Assembly (NCBI GenBank): GCA_958298945.1
Contig: OY282606.1
Location: 51,597,920-51,661,919, forward strand
Direction: 5' to 3'
Length of the DNA: 64,000 nt
Origin: Atherix ibis
Taxonomy: Eukaryota; Arthropoda; Insecta; Diptera; Athericidae
The notes under the pieces were generated by a model, which ran no database searches, was not told the origin of the DNA, and saw only the letters and a program-made list of their open reading frames with translations. Within the stretch, counting starts at the first letter, position 1. Each line of letters opens with the position of its first letter. The translations under genes and the position numbers were made by a program. Of the stretch, positions 1-10,513 are shown in pieces.

Positions 1-164
1 TAAAAAAGGTTTTATTTAAAGATTTGTAAATAAAAATTTTGCTGAAAATAGTAAAAATTATTTTTGAAATTTTATTTACAAAATATTGGGTTGTCCGGAA
101 AGTAATTTCGTTTTTTTTAAGACGATTTTCTTATACAGAATTAATATTTTATTCAATTAAATAT

Positions 165-885
165 TATCCAATCTGATCCAATACCCTTTGCCATCTTTCT
201 AGCAGTAGAATAAAAAATTTTGTTTTGCCATCTATCTGGCAGTTCCATGCTCATAAAATTGTTGTTTTTTGCTGGCAAAAAACTGATCCAAGTGATTTTT
301 AACCTTCGCATTTGAATTAAACGTTTTATCGTCTAAAAAATTTTGTAAAGATCGGAATAAATGATAATCGGAAGGTGCTAAAAACTTATATTTGGTTTCG
401 CATAAACCTCTAGGAACACTATACCTTTCCTGTAGACCAATTCTGGCCTTTTTTCTTCAAGTGAATCATTCAATTTGTCCAACTGATGACAGTAAACTTC
501 AGAATTGATTGTTGTATTGCTCGGTCGAAGCATAACCTTTTTTGATGAATTTTGGATTTCGAAGTGCCTTGACCCAGTTCATCTTTTCTACTCCAGGATC
601 GTTTGCCCTTTACATTGTTGTAGACAACCCATTTCTTGTCCCCAGTAATGATACACTTCAAAAATGGATCATATTAATGGCGTTTGAGAAGCAAATCATA
701 AACGTCAATGTGAAGGCACAAATTTTTTTTCCATAAAAAGATTAGGAACCCATATATCGAGCTTTGAGATAAAAACTAGCTGTTTCAAATGATCATGAAT
801 GATCGTATTCGATAAATTTAAAATTGCCAGATCAAAATTTTGCAAACCAGTTTTGGTACTGGCGCTCACTTAACAAATCTTCTAG
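165..885 (-). pseudogene. C1 mariner transposase remnant
   Basis: Broken transposase read right to left. An N-terminal helix-turn-helix scrap with QNWFAKF lies near 835-885. The stretch around the first catalytic Asp (TGDKKWVVYNN; the usual form is TGDEKW, so Glu is replaced by Lys) lies near 600-655. The C-terminal tail, equivalent to the FNSNEDVKNHLDQFFASK region of other copies, lies near 240-340. The region holding the second Asp and the SPDLAPSD motif is collapsed around 385-440, so no complete DD34D triad exists. Several frame changes and stops interrupt it. It cannot encode an active enzyme. Confidence 0.75.
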
Positions 886-1309
886 GTTCTACTCAATTGG
901 GTATCTCCAGAGCATCGCTACGATGCATTTTAAAACTGGCCCATCCTGTATATTCAATATTTGTTGGGTTTTTTTTGACCTTTCAAAATAGCTGTCAAAA
1001 TAAACGTGTCATAATTTTTTACAACTGTCAAGTATAAAGTAGTAGAAATTTAGTCACCAACCGGAATTCGAAAAATTATGAAGCGTTTTGGAGAAACTAG
1101 CTCGGTGACAGGTTGTACATTTCAATTGCTCCATTTATAATATATTATTTAACTACTCTGGAATTAATGCACTTCAAATTAGTTTTTTGACTAACCTTAA
1201 CCCTTAAATCAACTCCTTATAAAATAAACATGCGTTTTTATACAATTATTTTTAAAACTAATCTTTTACAACTAAATTCTCTGTTTAAATTCGGTAACTG
1301 CTGCGTTTG

Positions 1310-1620
1310 TTGTGTCCCTTTGATTCGCTTCGGTGCTTACGACCTCTAGTGATGTAATTACTAACCTCGATTTGTCCCTTTGTATACTTCTTACAGATCT
1401 GGAGACGTTGCTCCAGAGCTTCTTATGTGTCCTCCAAATAATGAGTTTGACGTCCTTCTCAGAAGCCTACAATATATACCGTTGGCGTTGAATTTAAGAG
1501 CCTTTGTTAAGATTCAAGCCTAGATACTTAAGATTTACCATACGCCTCATTATCGAGTCACCCTTATCTTCAAATCTACTAATTTCTTCTTCCCTAACGG
1601 CGTCACTTTAACTTTGAAAT
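1310..1620 (-). pseudogene. Possible LINE reverse-transcriptase remnant
   Basis: Read on the minus strand, broken frames give a stretch resembling the post-catalytic part of a LINE reverse transcriptase: a RFEDKGDSIMRRMVNLKYLG-like run with the KYLG element, followed by a WRTHKKLWS-like segment. The reading frame shifts at least twice. No catalytic YxDD box is visible. It lies inside the material separating the two halves of C1 copy 1, so it is probably part of another inserted element. The assignment rests on remembered motif resemblance only and could be wrong. Confidence 0.25.
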
Positions 1621-1639
1621 TGGAAAACATCTAATAATC

Positions 1640-2265
1640 AATTCCTAATATTTATACATAAATGATTAAATATTTTCAGACGATTTTTATTTTTATACTT
1701 ATGAGATAGATCCCATATTAATATTATTAATTATTTTCTTTGTCAATGATCAAATGGATGATTTCATTAGCGTACTTTAGAAAAATTATGAATTCACACT
1801 TGATTGGCAATCTTCTGCATTATTTCAAACTCTTGATTTATTATTTCAAACTCTCAAAATAATTTATTCTTTTAATGAAGAAATTTTATTAAATTTTATA
1901 AAAAAATAAAAAAAATATCTGAGGATAAGATCTAAAAAGAAGAAATAATAAATAATAAATTGTAATACTTAACACACGTATAATAATTTGAATAATAAAT
2001 TGCAATAAATTTTTTGGTTTTTTTTCTTGTGACTGTATTTGCTAAGTATAAAACCCATTTTATTATTTTCTTTAGTAAAAAAGTAAAATATACCGAAAAT
2101 TCTGTTTCTCACTTTCCATATTCAAAAGATTATCGCGTAGAGACTTATTAACGGACCAATTGATTGAGAATTTTCAAACAATATATTGACAAGCATTTAG
2201 ACTCATGACAAAGCTTAAAAACAGAAGAAAAACTACACAAGTTTACATATAATTAATACAAAACG
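1640..2265. other. AT-rich interval inside C1 copy 1
   Basis: No reading frame, terminal repeat or recognisable domain was seen. It is A/T-run-rich sequence lying between the LINE-like scrap at 1310-1620 and jockey LINE C. It may be decayed 5' material of the same insertion. Confidence 0.5.
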
Positions 2266-2269
2266 CTAC

Positions 2270-3716
2270 AGCCTTTTCTCAAAAAAATAAAAACTCGAAA
2301 CCTATACAAAACCTGACAAATCAACCATTAACAATTATAGGCGTCTTATTGCAGAAAAACGAAAAGCAAGAGCTCATTGGCAACAATACAAGAATGCCCA
2401 GCGACAAAACCAAACTGGACAAACTGCAGAAAGAACTACATGACGAAATCATAAAATACAATACAGAACGTTTTAGAAACTACACTTCAACCCTAAGGAA
2501 AAACAGAACTTTGTGGACTGCTACAAGACAAATACTATCTTATAGAAAAACAAAGCACCCTTTACGAAAAAGTGCTGAGCACCTTGCACAAACATTTACT
2601 CCACATGAGGACATATTAGACTGGACTCATTGCACTACAATCGAGATGGAACTATCCATTCCCTTACACAAGAGTCCTCCCCCCTAAGGCAATCCCTCCT
2701 GCCGAAGTTGCCAATTTAATCAAGCTCCTTCCCAAAAACAAAGCTCCTGGCTATGATCTGATTACCTCCAATAAAATCCAACAACTCCCTAAAAGAGCAA
2801 TAGTGTTCCTTGCCACAATATATAACTCCATCCTTAGAACAACACATTTTCTAATCCTCTGGAAATTTGCCATCATTAAAATGATCCCTAAGCCCAATAA
2901 ACCAATAAACCGCCCCACTTCCTACAGGCCAATAAGTCTCCTTCCAGTACTCTAAAAAATCTTTGAAAAAATCCTCCTTCGCCGCTTAAATTCTCTACTC
3001 GAATAAAAGTCAATGAACGTAAATCTATTCAGGTAACTCCGTCGTGAGACATGTCCTCCCATATACCTTAATGCCAATGCCATACCACAACACACCGAAG
3101 CTCTGTACCTAGGACTGAACTTAGACAAACGCTTGACATGGAACCCACATACAAGACTTAAAAAACAAGAACTAAAAAGACGATACCTAAAAATACAAAC
3201 GTTCCAAACTTACTATAGACAGTAAAGTACTGTTATACAATACTTTACTGAAACCCATATGAACATACGGACTAGAACTCTGCTGGGGATCTACTAAGCC
3301 TTCTAATTCCCTGCTAATCCAATCCCTTCAATCAAAAATACTCCGTACAATTGTCGATGCCCCCTTTTATGTTCGCAATACTGTGATTAATCGTGATCTT
3401 AAAGTCCCATTTGTTTTTGATGTGGCAATATCTCGCTATAAAAAGTCCTCAATCATAATAATCCTCTTGTTCAAGAACTATCCTCCATTTCCTTCCCTAG
3501 AAATACCCATCGAAGACTTAAGCTTCACTGGTCGCGTGATTTACTAAAATACTACGGCCTAACAGAAACACATGCTAGCAGGAGGAGAACTTCATTGAAT
3601 GTTTACGCCCCACAACCTCTCAAGTTAATTAATTAATACTATTGCTCAAATTTGCTTATTACTATGTTGTAGTTGTAAGTATCTAAAAAAATAAAATAAA
3701 AAAAATAAAAAAAAGT
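2270..3716 (+). mobile_element. Jockey-clade LINE C (truncated, internally deleted)
   Basis: Non-LTR retrotransposon fragment related to LINE A (about 18.5-24.1 kb) and LINE B (48.1-50.2 kb) but more diverged. It holds the endonuclease-RT linker, the RT fingers with KAPGYDLIT and MIPKPNKPINRPTSYRPISLLP, and then, after a deletion, the thumb with YLGLNLDKRLTWNPHTRLK. It ends in an A-rich tail of TAAA-type repeats at about 3684-3716, which marks the 3' end. The 5' end is not defined. It lies inside C1 mariner copy 1, so it inserted later than that mariner. Confidence 0.8.
2340..3640 (+). pseudogene. Jockey-like ORF2 remnant (RT)
   Basis: Translation begins in one frame with RLIAEKRKARAHWQQYK and shifts into the frame running 2349-2687, which carries LWTATRQILSYRKTKHPLRK. 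This linker lies between the endonuclease and RT in jockey elements. RT fingers follow at about 2690-3000 with a stop after the SLLPVL motif. The palm with the catalytic YxDD is missing: the sequence jumps at about 3040-3100 to the thumb region. The tail, up to about 3640, has further frameshifts. This is a dead reverse transcriptase. Confidence 0.75.
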
Positions 3717-3885
3717 TTATCAACCAAAATCTACTATGTAGAATCAATTGAATTCTCTTTCACAAGGAAGCCTTGCTATATCAGCTGTCAAAATATATAT
3801 GATTATGCAGCTTAATTATGAAGTTAGTTGTGAAAAAATACAATTAAATCCTCTGTTAAGAAATTACTTTCCGGACAACCCAATA

Positions 3886-5428
3886 AAATTTTTGTAACTT
3901 GCAAACAAATTTTTTTTCGACTTCTCTTCTAGAAAAAAATTTTAACTTTATATTCCTCTAATACATGAATAGATTACCAACTAATTAATAATATTTTTAA
4001 GAAATATTTTTTCCACTGTAATATTATAACATATAAATTTTCTGAAAAATAATTAATAAAAAATTTGTAAAATTTATTAAAAAGTTTTAATTTTTTTAAT
4101 GATTGCAAATTTAATCAAATTTAATAAATTTATTTTATTAAAACCTATAAATTAACCGATAAAACATTATCAATAATCAGTTTTGGGCAGAAATAGAAAA
4201 ATTATACTGAATGGGACCTTCTTTCGGATCAGAACAATATTTTTTCGAACATAATTTATCAGTAAAAAAAAAACCATCTAAGGAATTGTAGAAAAAATTA
4301 AAAGAAATGATAAAAATCAATTTTTCGTCTACTCTTCTCACATAATTTTATGTTTTCATTAGTTTAGATTATTTTCACTTTAAATCTTCATTCTTTTATA
4401 TATTATTTATTTTAAGATTATTATCTATAATAGTTTTAATATCCAGTCTACCGGAGAATAGAACATTTTTTTCATCATAAGCAATAGTCAGACTCTCAAC
4501 AACAAAAAAACATCATAATTTCTTATCTCATACATAAAAATTATAAAAACATCAAAAATTAATTCTTATTTAATATTAAAACAATTCTACTGGTCAAAGA
4601 GAGAGAAAGAGCGGAAGGCTTTGGTTATATCCGCCCATTTTCAATGTTTTTCTCACTGTTAGAAAAATTCAAATAAAGGAAGACAAATGGTGAATGAGAG
4701 AAAAAACTGAAAAAGAAACAGTGAAGAATGATATAACCAGTTTTCTGTTAGTAACTCTTCTCTGAATGTCGCCATATACACATTAAGCTTGTTATTGTTT
4801 GGTTATTATTAATTTTCCTCCCTTTTCCATTCACCGTTTTTATTTTCTTTGTTTTTTCTAATGGAATCTGATGATCTATAGATAAAAAATGCTAATTCAG
4901 CTTAAGTGGGAGAGGTTCCTGAAGGCAGATGCCGATAATATATACTAAAACAGTTGAGAAGAAAAGAGAAACAATGAAAACTGATTGGAATCAAATTTTT
5001 CTCTTAATTAAAATCAATTTTTTGTTGTTGTTATGATTTCGATTCGGTTTTATTCGAATATATTTTTTTTGATTGCTATCGATTTTTCTGGTCTGTTTCC
5101 AATATTTTTCCAAATAGTTTTCAAGTTTTTCTAATATAAATTAAGCGATTAATCTTTTTTTTAAGAAAAAAAGTCACTGCCTTAATTTAATTAATTCAAC
5201 GATACCCACTTTCTGAAAGACAAATCTATTATTTTCATTTTATATCTTTTTCGAAAGTTATTTGGTGTTAAAAAATATAAAATTGGAGTTTTTATAAAAA
5301 AAAAGAAAAAAAAACAACTTCTGAAATGAAAATGCAAAAAGACATTTTTGAGAAGAAAATGCGAAACAAAGTTTATCCGATTATTATTCATTTACAATTA
5401 AAACTGGAATTGATATAAGAACAACAAT
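3886..5428. other. AT-rich interval, no gene seen
   Basis: About 1.5 kb between two C1 mariners. It is rich in A and T runs with no long reading frame that looks coding. A purine-rich GAGAGAAAGAG run occurs near 4600. I saw no terminal repeats or RNA gene here. Confidence 0.5.
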
Positions 5429-5430
5429 TA

Positions 5431-6180
5431 TTGGGTTGTTCGGAAAGTAATTTCGTTTTTTTTTTTAATAAAAATGAAAGACGATTTTTTTATAGTTAAT
5501 AAATATTTTATTCAATTAAATATTATCCATCTTTCATAAAATTTTTATTCTTTGCTAGCGAAAAACTGATACAAGTGATTTTGGACTTCCTTATTTGAAT
5601 TAAATATTTTACCATCTAAAAAATTTTGTAAAGACCGGAACAAATGATAATCGGAAGGTGCCTAGGTCTGGAGAGTAAAGGGGGTGTGGCAGTATATCCC
5701 ATCCAAAGTCTAAAAGCTTTTGCCGAGTGGTCGAACTTGTATGTGGTTTTGCATTATCCTGTTGGAACACTATACCTTTCCTATTGACCAATTCTGGGCT
5801 TTTTTCTTTAAGTGAATCATTTAATTTGTCCAAGTGATGACAGAACACTTCAGAATTAATTGTTGTGTTGCTCGGTAGAAGCTCAAAATAAACGATTCTT
5901 TTGCAATCCCACCAAACAGATAGCATAACCTTTTTTTGATGAATATTGGCTTTCGGCAAAGGTTCATCTTTTCTACTCCAGGATCTTTTGCACTTAACAT
6001 TGTTGTAGACAACCCATTTCTCGTCCTGAGTGATGATACGCTTCAAAAATGGATAATTTTGTAGGCGTTTGAGAAGAAAATCACAAACGTCAGTGCGAGG
6101 GCACAAATTTTTTTTTGTCCATAAAGCGATGCCTTTATTGTGTCTTCAAGAATAACGAAATTACTTTCCGAGCAACCCAA
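5431..6180 (-). mobile_element. C1 mariner copy 2, internally deleted
   Basis: A 750-bp mariner with both ends present. TTGGGTTGTTCGGAAAGT starts at 5431, its inverted partner ends CCGAGCAACCCAA at 6180, and TA flanks both sides (5429-5430, 6181-6182). A full-length mariner is near 1.3 kb, so about 0.5 kb has been lost, mostly the N-terminal DNA-binding part next to the right end. The intact ends and TA pair show a clean insertion into AT-rich DNA. Confidence 0.92.
5555..6106 (-). pseudogene. C1 transposase, N-terminally deleted
   Basis: The longest C1 frame in the window (5609-6106, 165 residues). It begins at a cysteine-rich RRTDVCDFLLKR-type segment and has the first catalytic Asp in TQDEKWVVYNN, the VWWD motif, and the second Asp in QQDNAKPH. 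It fails just after SPDL: an extra G (CCTAGGCACC instead of CCTAGCACC) throws the [12 protein letters not shown] motif out of frame, losing the third Asp. The N-terminal helix-turn-helix domain is deleted. The same extra G is present in C1 copy 4 (41.7-44.8 kb). Confidence 0.85.
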
Positions 6181-6263
6181 TATTTTTAATTTACGAATAT
6201 TCCTTCGTACCCATTACTGGTTTTTAACTTTTACATTATAAAATAATTTGTTCTTCAGTTTTA

Positions 6264-7494
6264 CCAGGTGTTGGAATTAATTCGTAGCGTTTTACAAAAG
6301 ATGGCGTTAGCCAACTATCCATAGTCACATATTCAAAAGTAAATATTTTTTTCTAGAAGCTACTGACATAACGCAACTTTTCCACTATATGACATTTTGT
6401 TATAGTGTCAGTAGCACTTGTTACGCAGTGTCAAAAATGTCGAAGTTCGTGCCAGAAAAATCGTTTTTGCGGGGAGTGTTACTCCATTACTTCAACATGA
6501 AGAAAACTGCCGCGGAAAGTCATCGTATTTTAGTGGATGTCTACGACAAACTTTCTCTTGCTGAGCAAACTTGCAGAATATGGGTTGCGCGGTTTAAAAA
6601 TAGAAATTTTGATTTGTAAGACATGGAACGTTTTGGACAGCCGAAAAAGTTCGAAGATCAAGATTTGGTGACGTTGCTCGATGAAGACCCGTGCCAAACA
6701 CTCTGGGAGTTGTTTACATCCCTTGGAGTCGACTTTTCAACGGTCGGAAAACGCCTGAAAGCCATAGGGAATGATACAAAAACAGGGAACGTGGGTTCCA
6801 CATGAGTTTAAGCCAAGGGACATCGAACGGCGTTTAGTCACCTGTGCGATTCTTCTCCAACGGCAGGCAAGGAAGGGATTTCTGAATCGAATCGTCACTG
6901 GTGACGAGAAGTGGGTACTCTACGACAATCCCAAACGCAGGAAATCGTGGGGCTTGCCCGGTTATGAATCGACATCGTTCCCAAGGTCGAATATTCATGG
7001 AAAGAAGATCTTACTGTGTATTTGGTGGGATCAGTTGGGGGTTATTTGTTATGAGCTCCTCCAACCGGGTAAAACCATCACTGGGGACGTATACAGACGA
7101 CAATTGATTGCGTTTGAACAGAACATTACAAGAAAAACGGCCGCAATATAAAGATCGACACGACAAAGTAATTTTGCTCCATGTTGCGAAAGTCGTGAAA
7201 ACTTATTTAAATACGCTGAAATGGGAAGTTCTGCCTCACCCGCCATATTCACTAGACATTGCCCCATCTTATTATCATTTGTTTCGATCCATGGCGCATG
7301 GCTTGTCAGAGCAGCTCTTCGATAACTACGAAATGACCAAAAATTGGATCGATTCTTTCATCGAATCTAAAGAAGAAGAATTTTTTCGACGCGGTATCCG
7401 AGCATTAACAGAAACATGGCAAAAAGTAGTGGATAACGAAGGACAATAATTTGAATAACGTAATGATACTCTCATAATAAACCACGAAACCTGA
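6264..7494 (+). mobile_element. Mauritiana-like mariner (lineage M2), single copy
   Basis: About 1231 bp. The left end CCAGGTGTTGG and the right end (reverse complement TCAGGTTTCGTGG) share a short inverted terminus and are flanked by TA (6262-6263, 7495-7496). Its body encodes a Mos1-type transposase, distinct from the M1 family and closer to the element at 18788-20010. The termini are weakly matched to each other, so the exact ends are probable rather than certain. Confidence 0.78.
6437..7449 (+). pseudogene. Mauritiana-like transposase, broken
   Basis: The start is the ATG at 6437, giving MSKFVPEKSFLRGVLL, the usual opening for this subfamily. A helix-turn-helix N-terminus follows (KKTAAESHRIL), then a TAA at 6617-6619, then the same frame to about 6790. 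Two +1 frame changes follow, near 6770-6800 and near 7110. TGDEKW (first Asp) and CIWWDQ are intact. A deletion has removed the HDNARPH motif with the second Asp, and SPDLAPSD has become SLDIAPSY, so the third Asp is Tyr. Two of three catalytic residues are therefore lost. The frame ends at 7449 after WQKVVDNEGQ. Confidence 0.85.
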
Positions 7495-7496
7495 TA

Positions 7497-9288
7497 ATTA
7501 TTTGTTACTATTTTCCCATCCGTTTTGTTCTAAAAATATTTATTCGTTCTTTTATTTTTATTAGCTATTTTTTTTCTTTTGTTTCTTTAAATATAAATGT
7601 TTCGCTCCACCCACACACTATTTCTATATATGCGCATATATAGACTTATACGGAAGCTCAGATCTGCAGTAAAAATTATTAAATTTATACATAAAAAATT
7701 AATATGCATAAAATTTATAATTTGTTCATTTCAAATTTCGAGAGTGAATAATGCATTTGATTGCCAAATTCCAATTAATCTCTTTTATGGAGTTAGAGAT
7801 AAAGGTAAGTTGGAATTATAAAAAGAAAAAACAAATTCCGATGGTGGAATGAAAAAATGCGTAAAAAAAGAGATGAGAGACTACACCTTTCTCTATTTCT
7901 GGTCAGTTTTTTTTATAAAATAATTTTTCAAATCTTTTGTTAGCGGGCATATTTTTGAAATAATTTTTCATTTTAATTATACAATATTTCAAGAGACTTT
8001 TGTAGAGTCACGACCCCACGAAATCACATGAATTACGATTGCAAAATTAATTTGTCCATAACCCAAGCTGGGTCGAGATTGTCATCAAATAAATTATGTG
8101 CCGTCGTGTTGCGTTTATGTATTTTTTTTTTCACATTGGTTTGTAACCAGTTTACTTGTTGTTTGTTTTGATGCCGTAGTCAACTTAATAAACTGCTTTA
8201 TTCTGTTGTCCTGTGAATGTCCTTGTTGTTCCATCACAAGTCTTACAATAATTCAAGATTTTAGATAAAAACTTCTCAATGCAAAAATTTTTCAAGGTTT
8301 TTTTTGTTATTCCTTTTTGTTTCTTGTAGCTTATTAAATGCCAACCAGCAATAAAACTTGTAACGGATTTCGCTAAGTTTCTCAAACTGAAAACTCTGAA
8401 ATATTACCTTCTGCTAATAAAAATAATAATAATAATAATAATAGACAGTTGGAAAATCACAAACCAAATATATAAAATATATCTTTCTATTCCCGTTGTA
8501 CTAAAAGCTTTTAATTCAAATTTTTTTACTTTCTTATAAAATCAAATAGTTTCTAAACTTATTAAAAGTACTCTTTTTATTTGGCCTCACTTATGATTAG
8601 TTACTTGGTTTAATAAGTAAACAAGTCACAAACCGCATAAACAACACAAACCGACAAGGCAATTTATTATAAGTCATCTTGCCATGCCGTTTTAGTAGCA
8701 TTAAACGTCGTTCAGGGTAATAGGCTTAATGACGCCAAATGCCACTGAAAATACTTCTCCAAATGCTTGTCATTCATTCAAATAGCCTCAGTTTTTGTTG
8801 TCATACTTAAATACCTTCTTCTCCCCTCGATACTCGTCTATCGTCAATTGAATATTTTCACATGCACACACGCAAAATACAAGACCACCGTTGCCCACGG
8901 ATAGGGATAATTTCCATTGTGCCGTTTGGGGAAATTTGGTGTGCATATTTTTCTTAATTGCTCAAATCCACACCGATCTTCACCTATTCTAATTCGTAGA
9001 ACTGCTAATATTTTGACAGGGATTTAAATATTACCTAAAAAATCGGTGTAGGTGTGAAGCTATTTTTTTAAGCGGATTGGTGCGTTATACCGTCGCTTTA
9101 CCTTTTTGGTAAATATTTTTCATTGAAAATAATAAAATTTATGCTGAGCAGAGCAATGGTTTGGAAGATAGGGTGAGGGGGTTGAGGAGGGGTAATGGAA
9201 ATAAGAATATCATTAAATGTGAGTAAATTTCGTATAAGTTTTGTACATATTTATTAAACTAGAAGATTATTTTAATGAAAATACTCAA
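7497..9288. other. AT-rich interval, no gene seen
   Basis: About 1.8 kb without recognisable genes or elements. It holds an (AAT)n microsatellite at about 8421-8443. The part at 8640-8960 is less AT-rich but shows no coding pattern that I can support on either strand. Confidence 0.5.
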
Positions 9289-9290
9289 TA

Positions 9291-10511
9291 AAGGTTTTTC
9301 GAATAAGAATGATATGATTTCTTTTTTTTTTTAAATACACTAATTGTTAAGGAAATTTAAATGGTTTTTTTTTAATGTAAAGTACAATCGATACAATTAA
9401 GTTCTGAATAAAATGTCATTCAAATGGCCTCCACGAATTCTTTTGCACTAAATCAAGTCGTATGTCATAAATAGTACGTTCAATATTAACTTCTAAAGCT
9501 TGAAGAGAGTCTGGTTTATTGCTAAAGACCAATGACTTCAAATAATCCCACAAGAAATAGTCTAATCGTGTTAAATCACAACTTCTTGGAGGCCATTTGA
9601 ATCGAAACTCCAAACTTTTCTTGCAATAATTCGGCTGTTGCACGTGCTGTGTGGCACGTAGCCCCGTCTTGTTAGAACCAGATCAACTTCTTCCAATTTC
9701 GGTTATAAAAAGTTGGTTATCATCGATCTATACCGCTCTCCATTGACAGTAACGGTGTTACCAGCTTCATTTCGAAAGAAGTACGGACCGATAATTCCAC
9801 CACAGACCAAAAACCACACCAAACTGTCAATTAAGGTGAATGTAATGGGTGTTCATGAATAATTTGTGGATTTTCTTCGCACCAGAATCGACAGTTTTGT
9901 TTATTTACCTCACCACTCAAATGAAAGTGAGCCTCATCGGAGAAGATGATTTTCTTAAAAAAATCGTTATCGTTTTCAAGTTGTTCCAAGACAAAATCAG
10001 CAAATTCACGATGTTTACGGTGGTCCAATAGCTTCAGTTCTTGAGTGATAACAATTTTATACAAATGCAAGCCCAAATCCTTTCTCAAAATCCGCCAGGT
10101 TTGTGGTTTAAGACAGTCCCAATTCTTAAGAACGTCTTGCAATCAACAAATTGTGGTCTTCAGCAACACATGCCTGAACGGCAGCAATATTTTCATTACT
10201 TCGAGCGGTTCTTTGTCTTTTTGGCATGTAAAGAAAATGTACTCTCGAAATTTTTAACAATTCGACGAATACCGAGCACAGTTGGACGATTATTACGACC
10301 ATAAAATGGCAAAAGCGCACGAAAAGTTGGAGAACGATTATTTTGATAATTAAATTGAATAATTTGTAAATGTTGTTCTTGCATATATCTCTCCGTGATA
10401 AAATTGTAAACATTACTGAATACAATGAAAAAAAAAATTGACAGATTATGACATATTACAAATGGCCGAAACGTTACTTAGAAATCATATCACTTTTATT
10501 GGAAAACCCTA
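9291..10511 (-). mobile_element. DD41D 'rosa'-like element, copy 1
   Basis: A 1221-bp element of the IS630-Tc1-mariner superfamily with both ends. The left end AAGGTTTTTCGAATAAGA and the right end (reverse complement TAGGGTTTTCCAATAAAAG) are inverted repeats that continue into a shared GATATGATTT. TA flanks both sides (9289-9290, 10512-10513). The encoded protein differs from mariner: it has IIFSDEAHF, QQDGATCHTA-like and WPPRSCDLT motifs. Counting from the second Asp to the last Asp gives a spacing near 41, which points to the DD41D (rosa) group. The family name is inference. Confidence 0.85.
9416..10413 (-). pseudogene. DD41D transposase, broken
   Basis: Read right to left from the ATG at 10413 (MFTILSR). 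An N-terminal FRALLPFYGRNNR region is followed by AARS-type repeats, then WRILRKDLGL and IIFSDEAHFHLSGEVNKQNCRFWCEENPQ with the first catalytic Asp, read in one frame across 9831-10142. Downstream, WF(stop)QDGATCHTA contains the second Asp. WPPRSCDLTRLDYFLW contains the third and sits in the frame ending at 9416. Several frameshifts and a stop before QDGA break the gene. The LTPLD motif reads LTRLD. Confidence 0.8.
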
Positions 10512-10513
10512 TA

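Larger units (their letters stand above)
86..3883 (-). mobile_element. C1 mariner copy 1 (SETMAR/cecropia-like), split by a LINE
   Basis: A DD34D mariner in minus orientation. Its ends are inverted: the left starts TTGGGTTGTCCGGAAAGT and the right ends with the complement (ACTTTCCGGACAACCCAA). Both sides have the TA dinucleotide that mariner insertion duplicates (84-85 and 3884-3885). The 3' part of the element lies at 86 to about 1080. Its promoter-proximal end lies at about 3720-3883. The roughly 2.6 kb between them is later inserted material, including jockey LINE C. The terminal sequence and body match four other copies in this window. The subfamily name is inferred from motifs such as QNWFAKF and the YNNVK stretch after the first catalytic Asp, and it is less certain than the mariner assignment. 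Confidence 0.88.

Noticed and set aside
946..1040. Possible terminus of another DNA transposon (TACAGGATGGGCCAGTTTT on the minus strand).
   Set aside because: No partner end and no coding sequence; could simply be C1 5' region.
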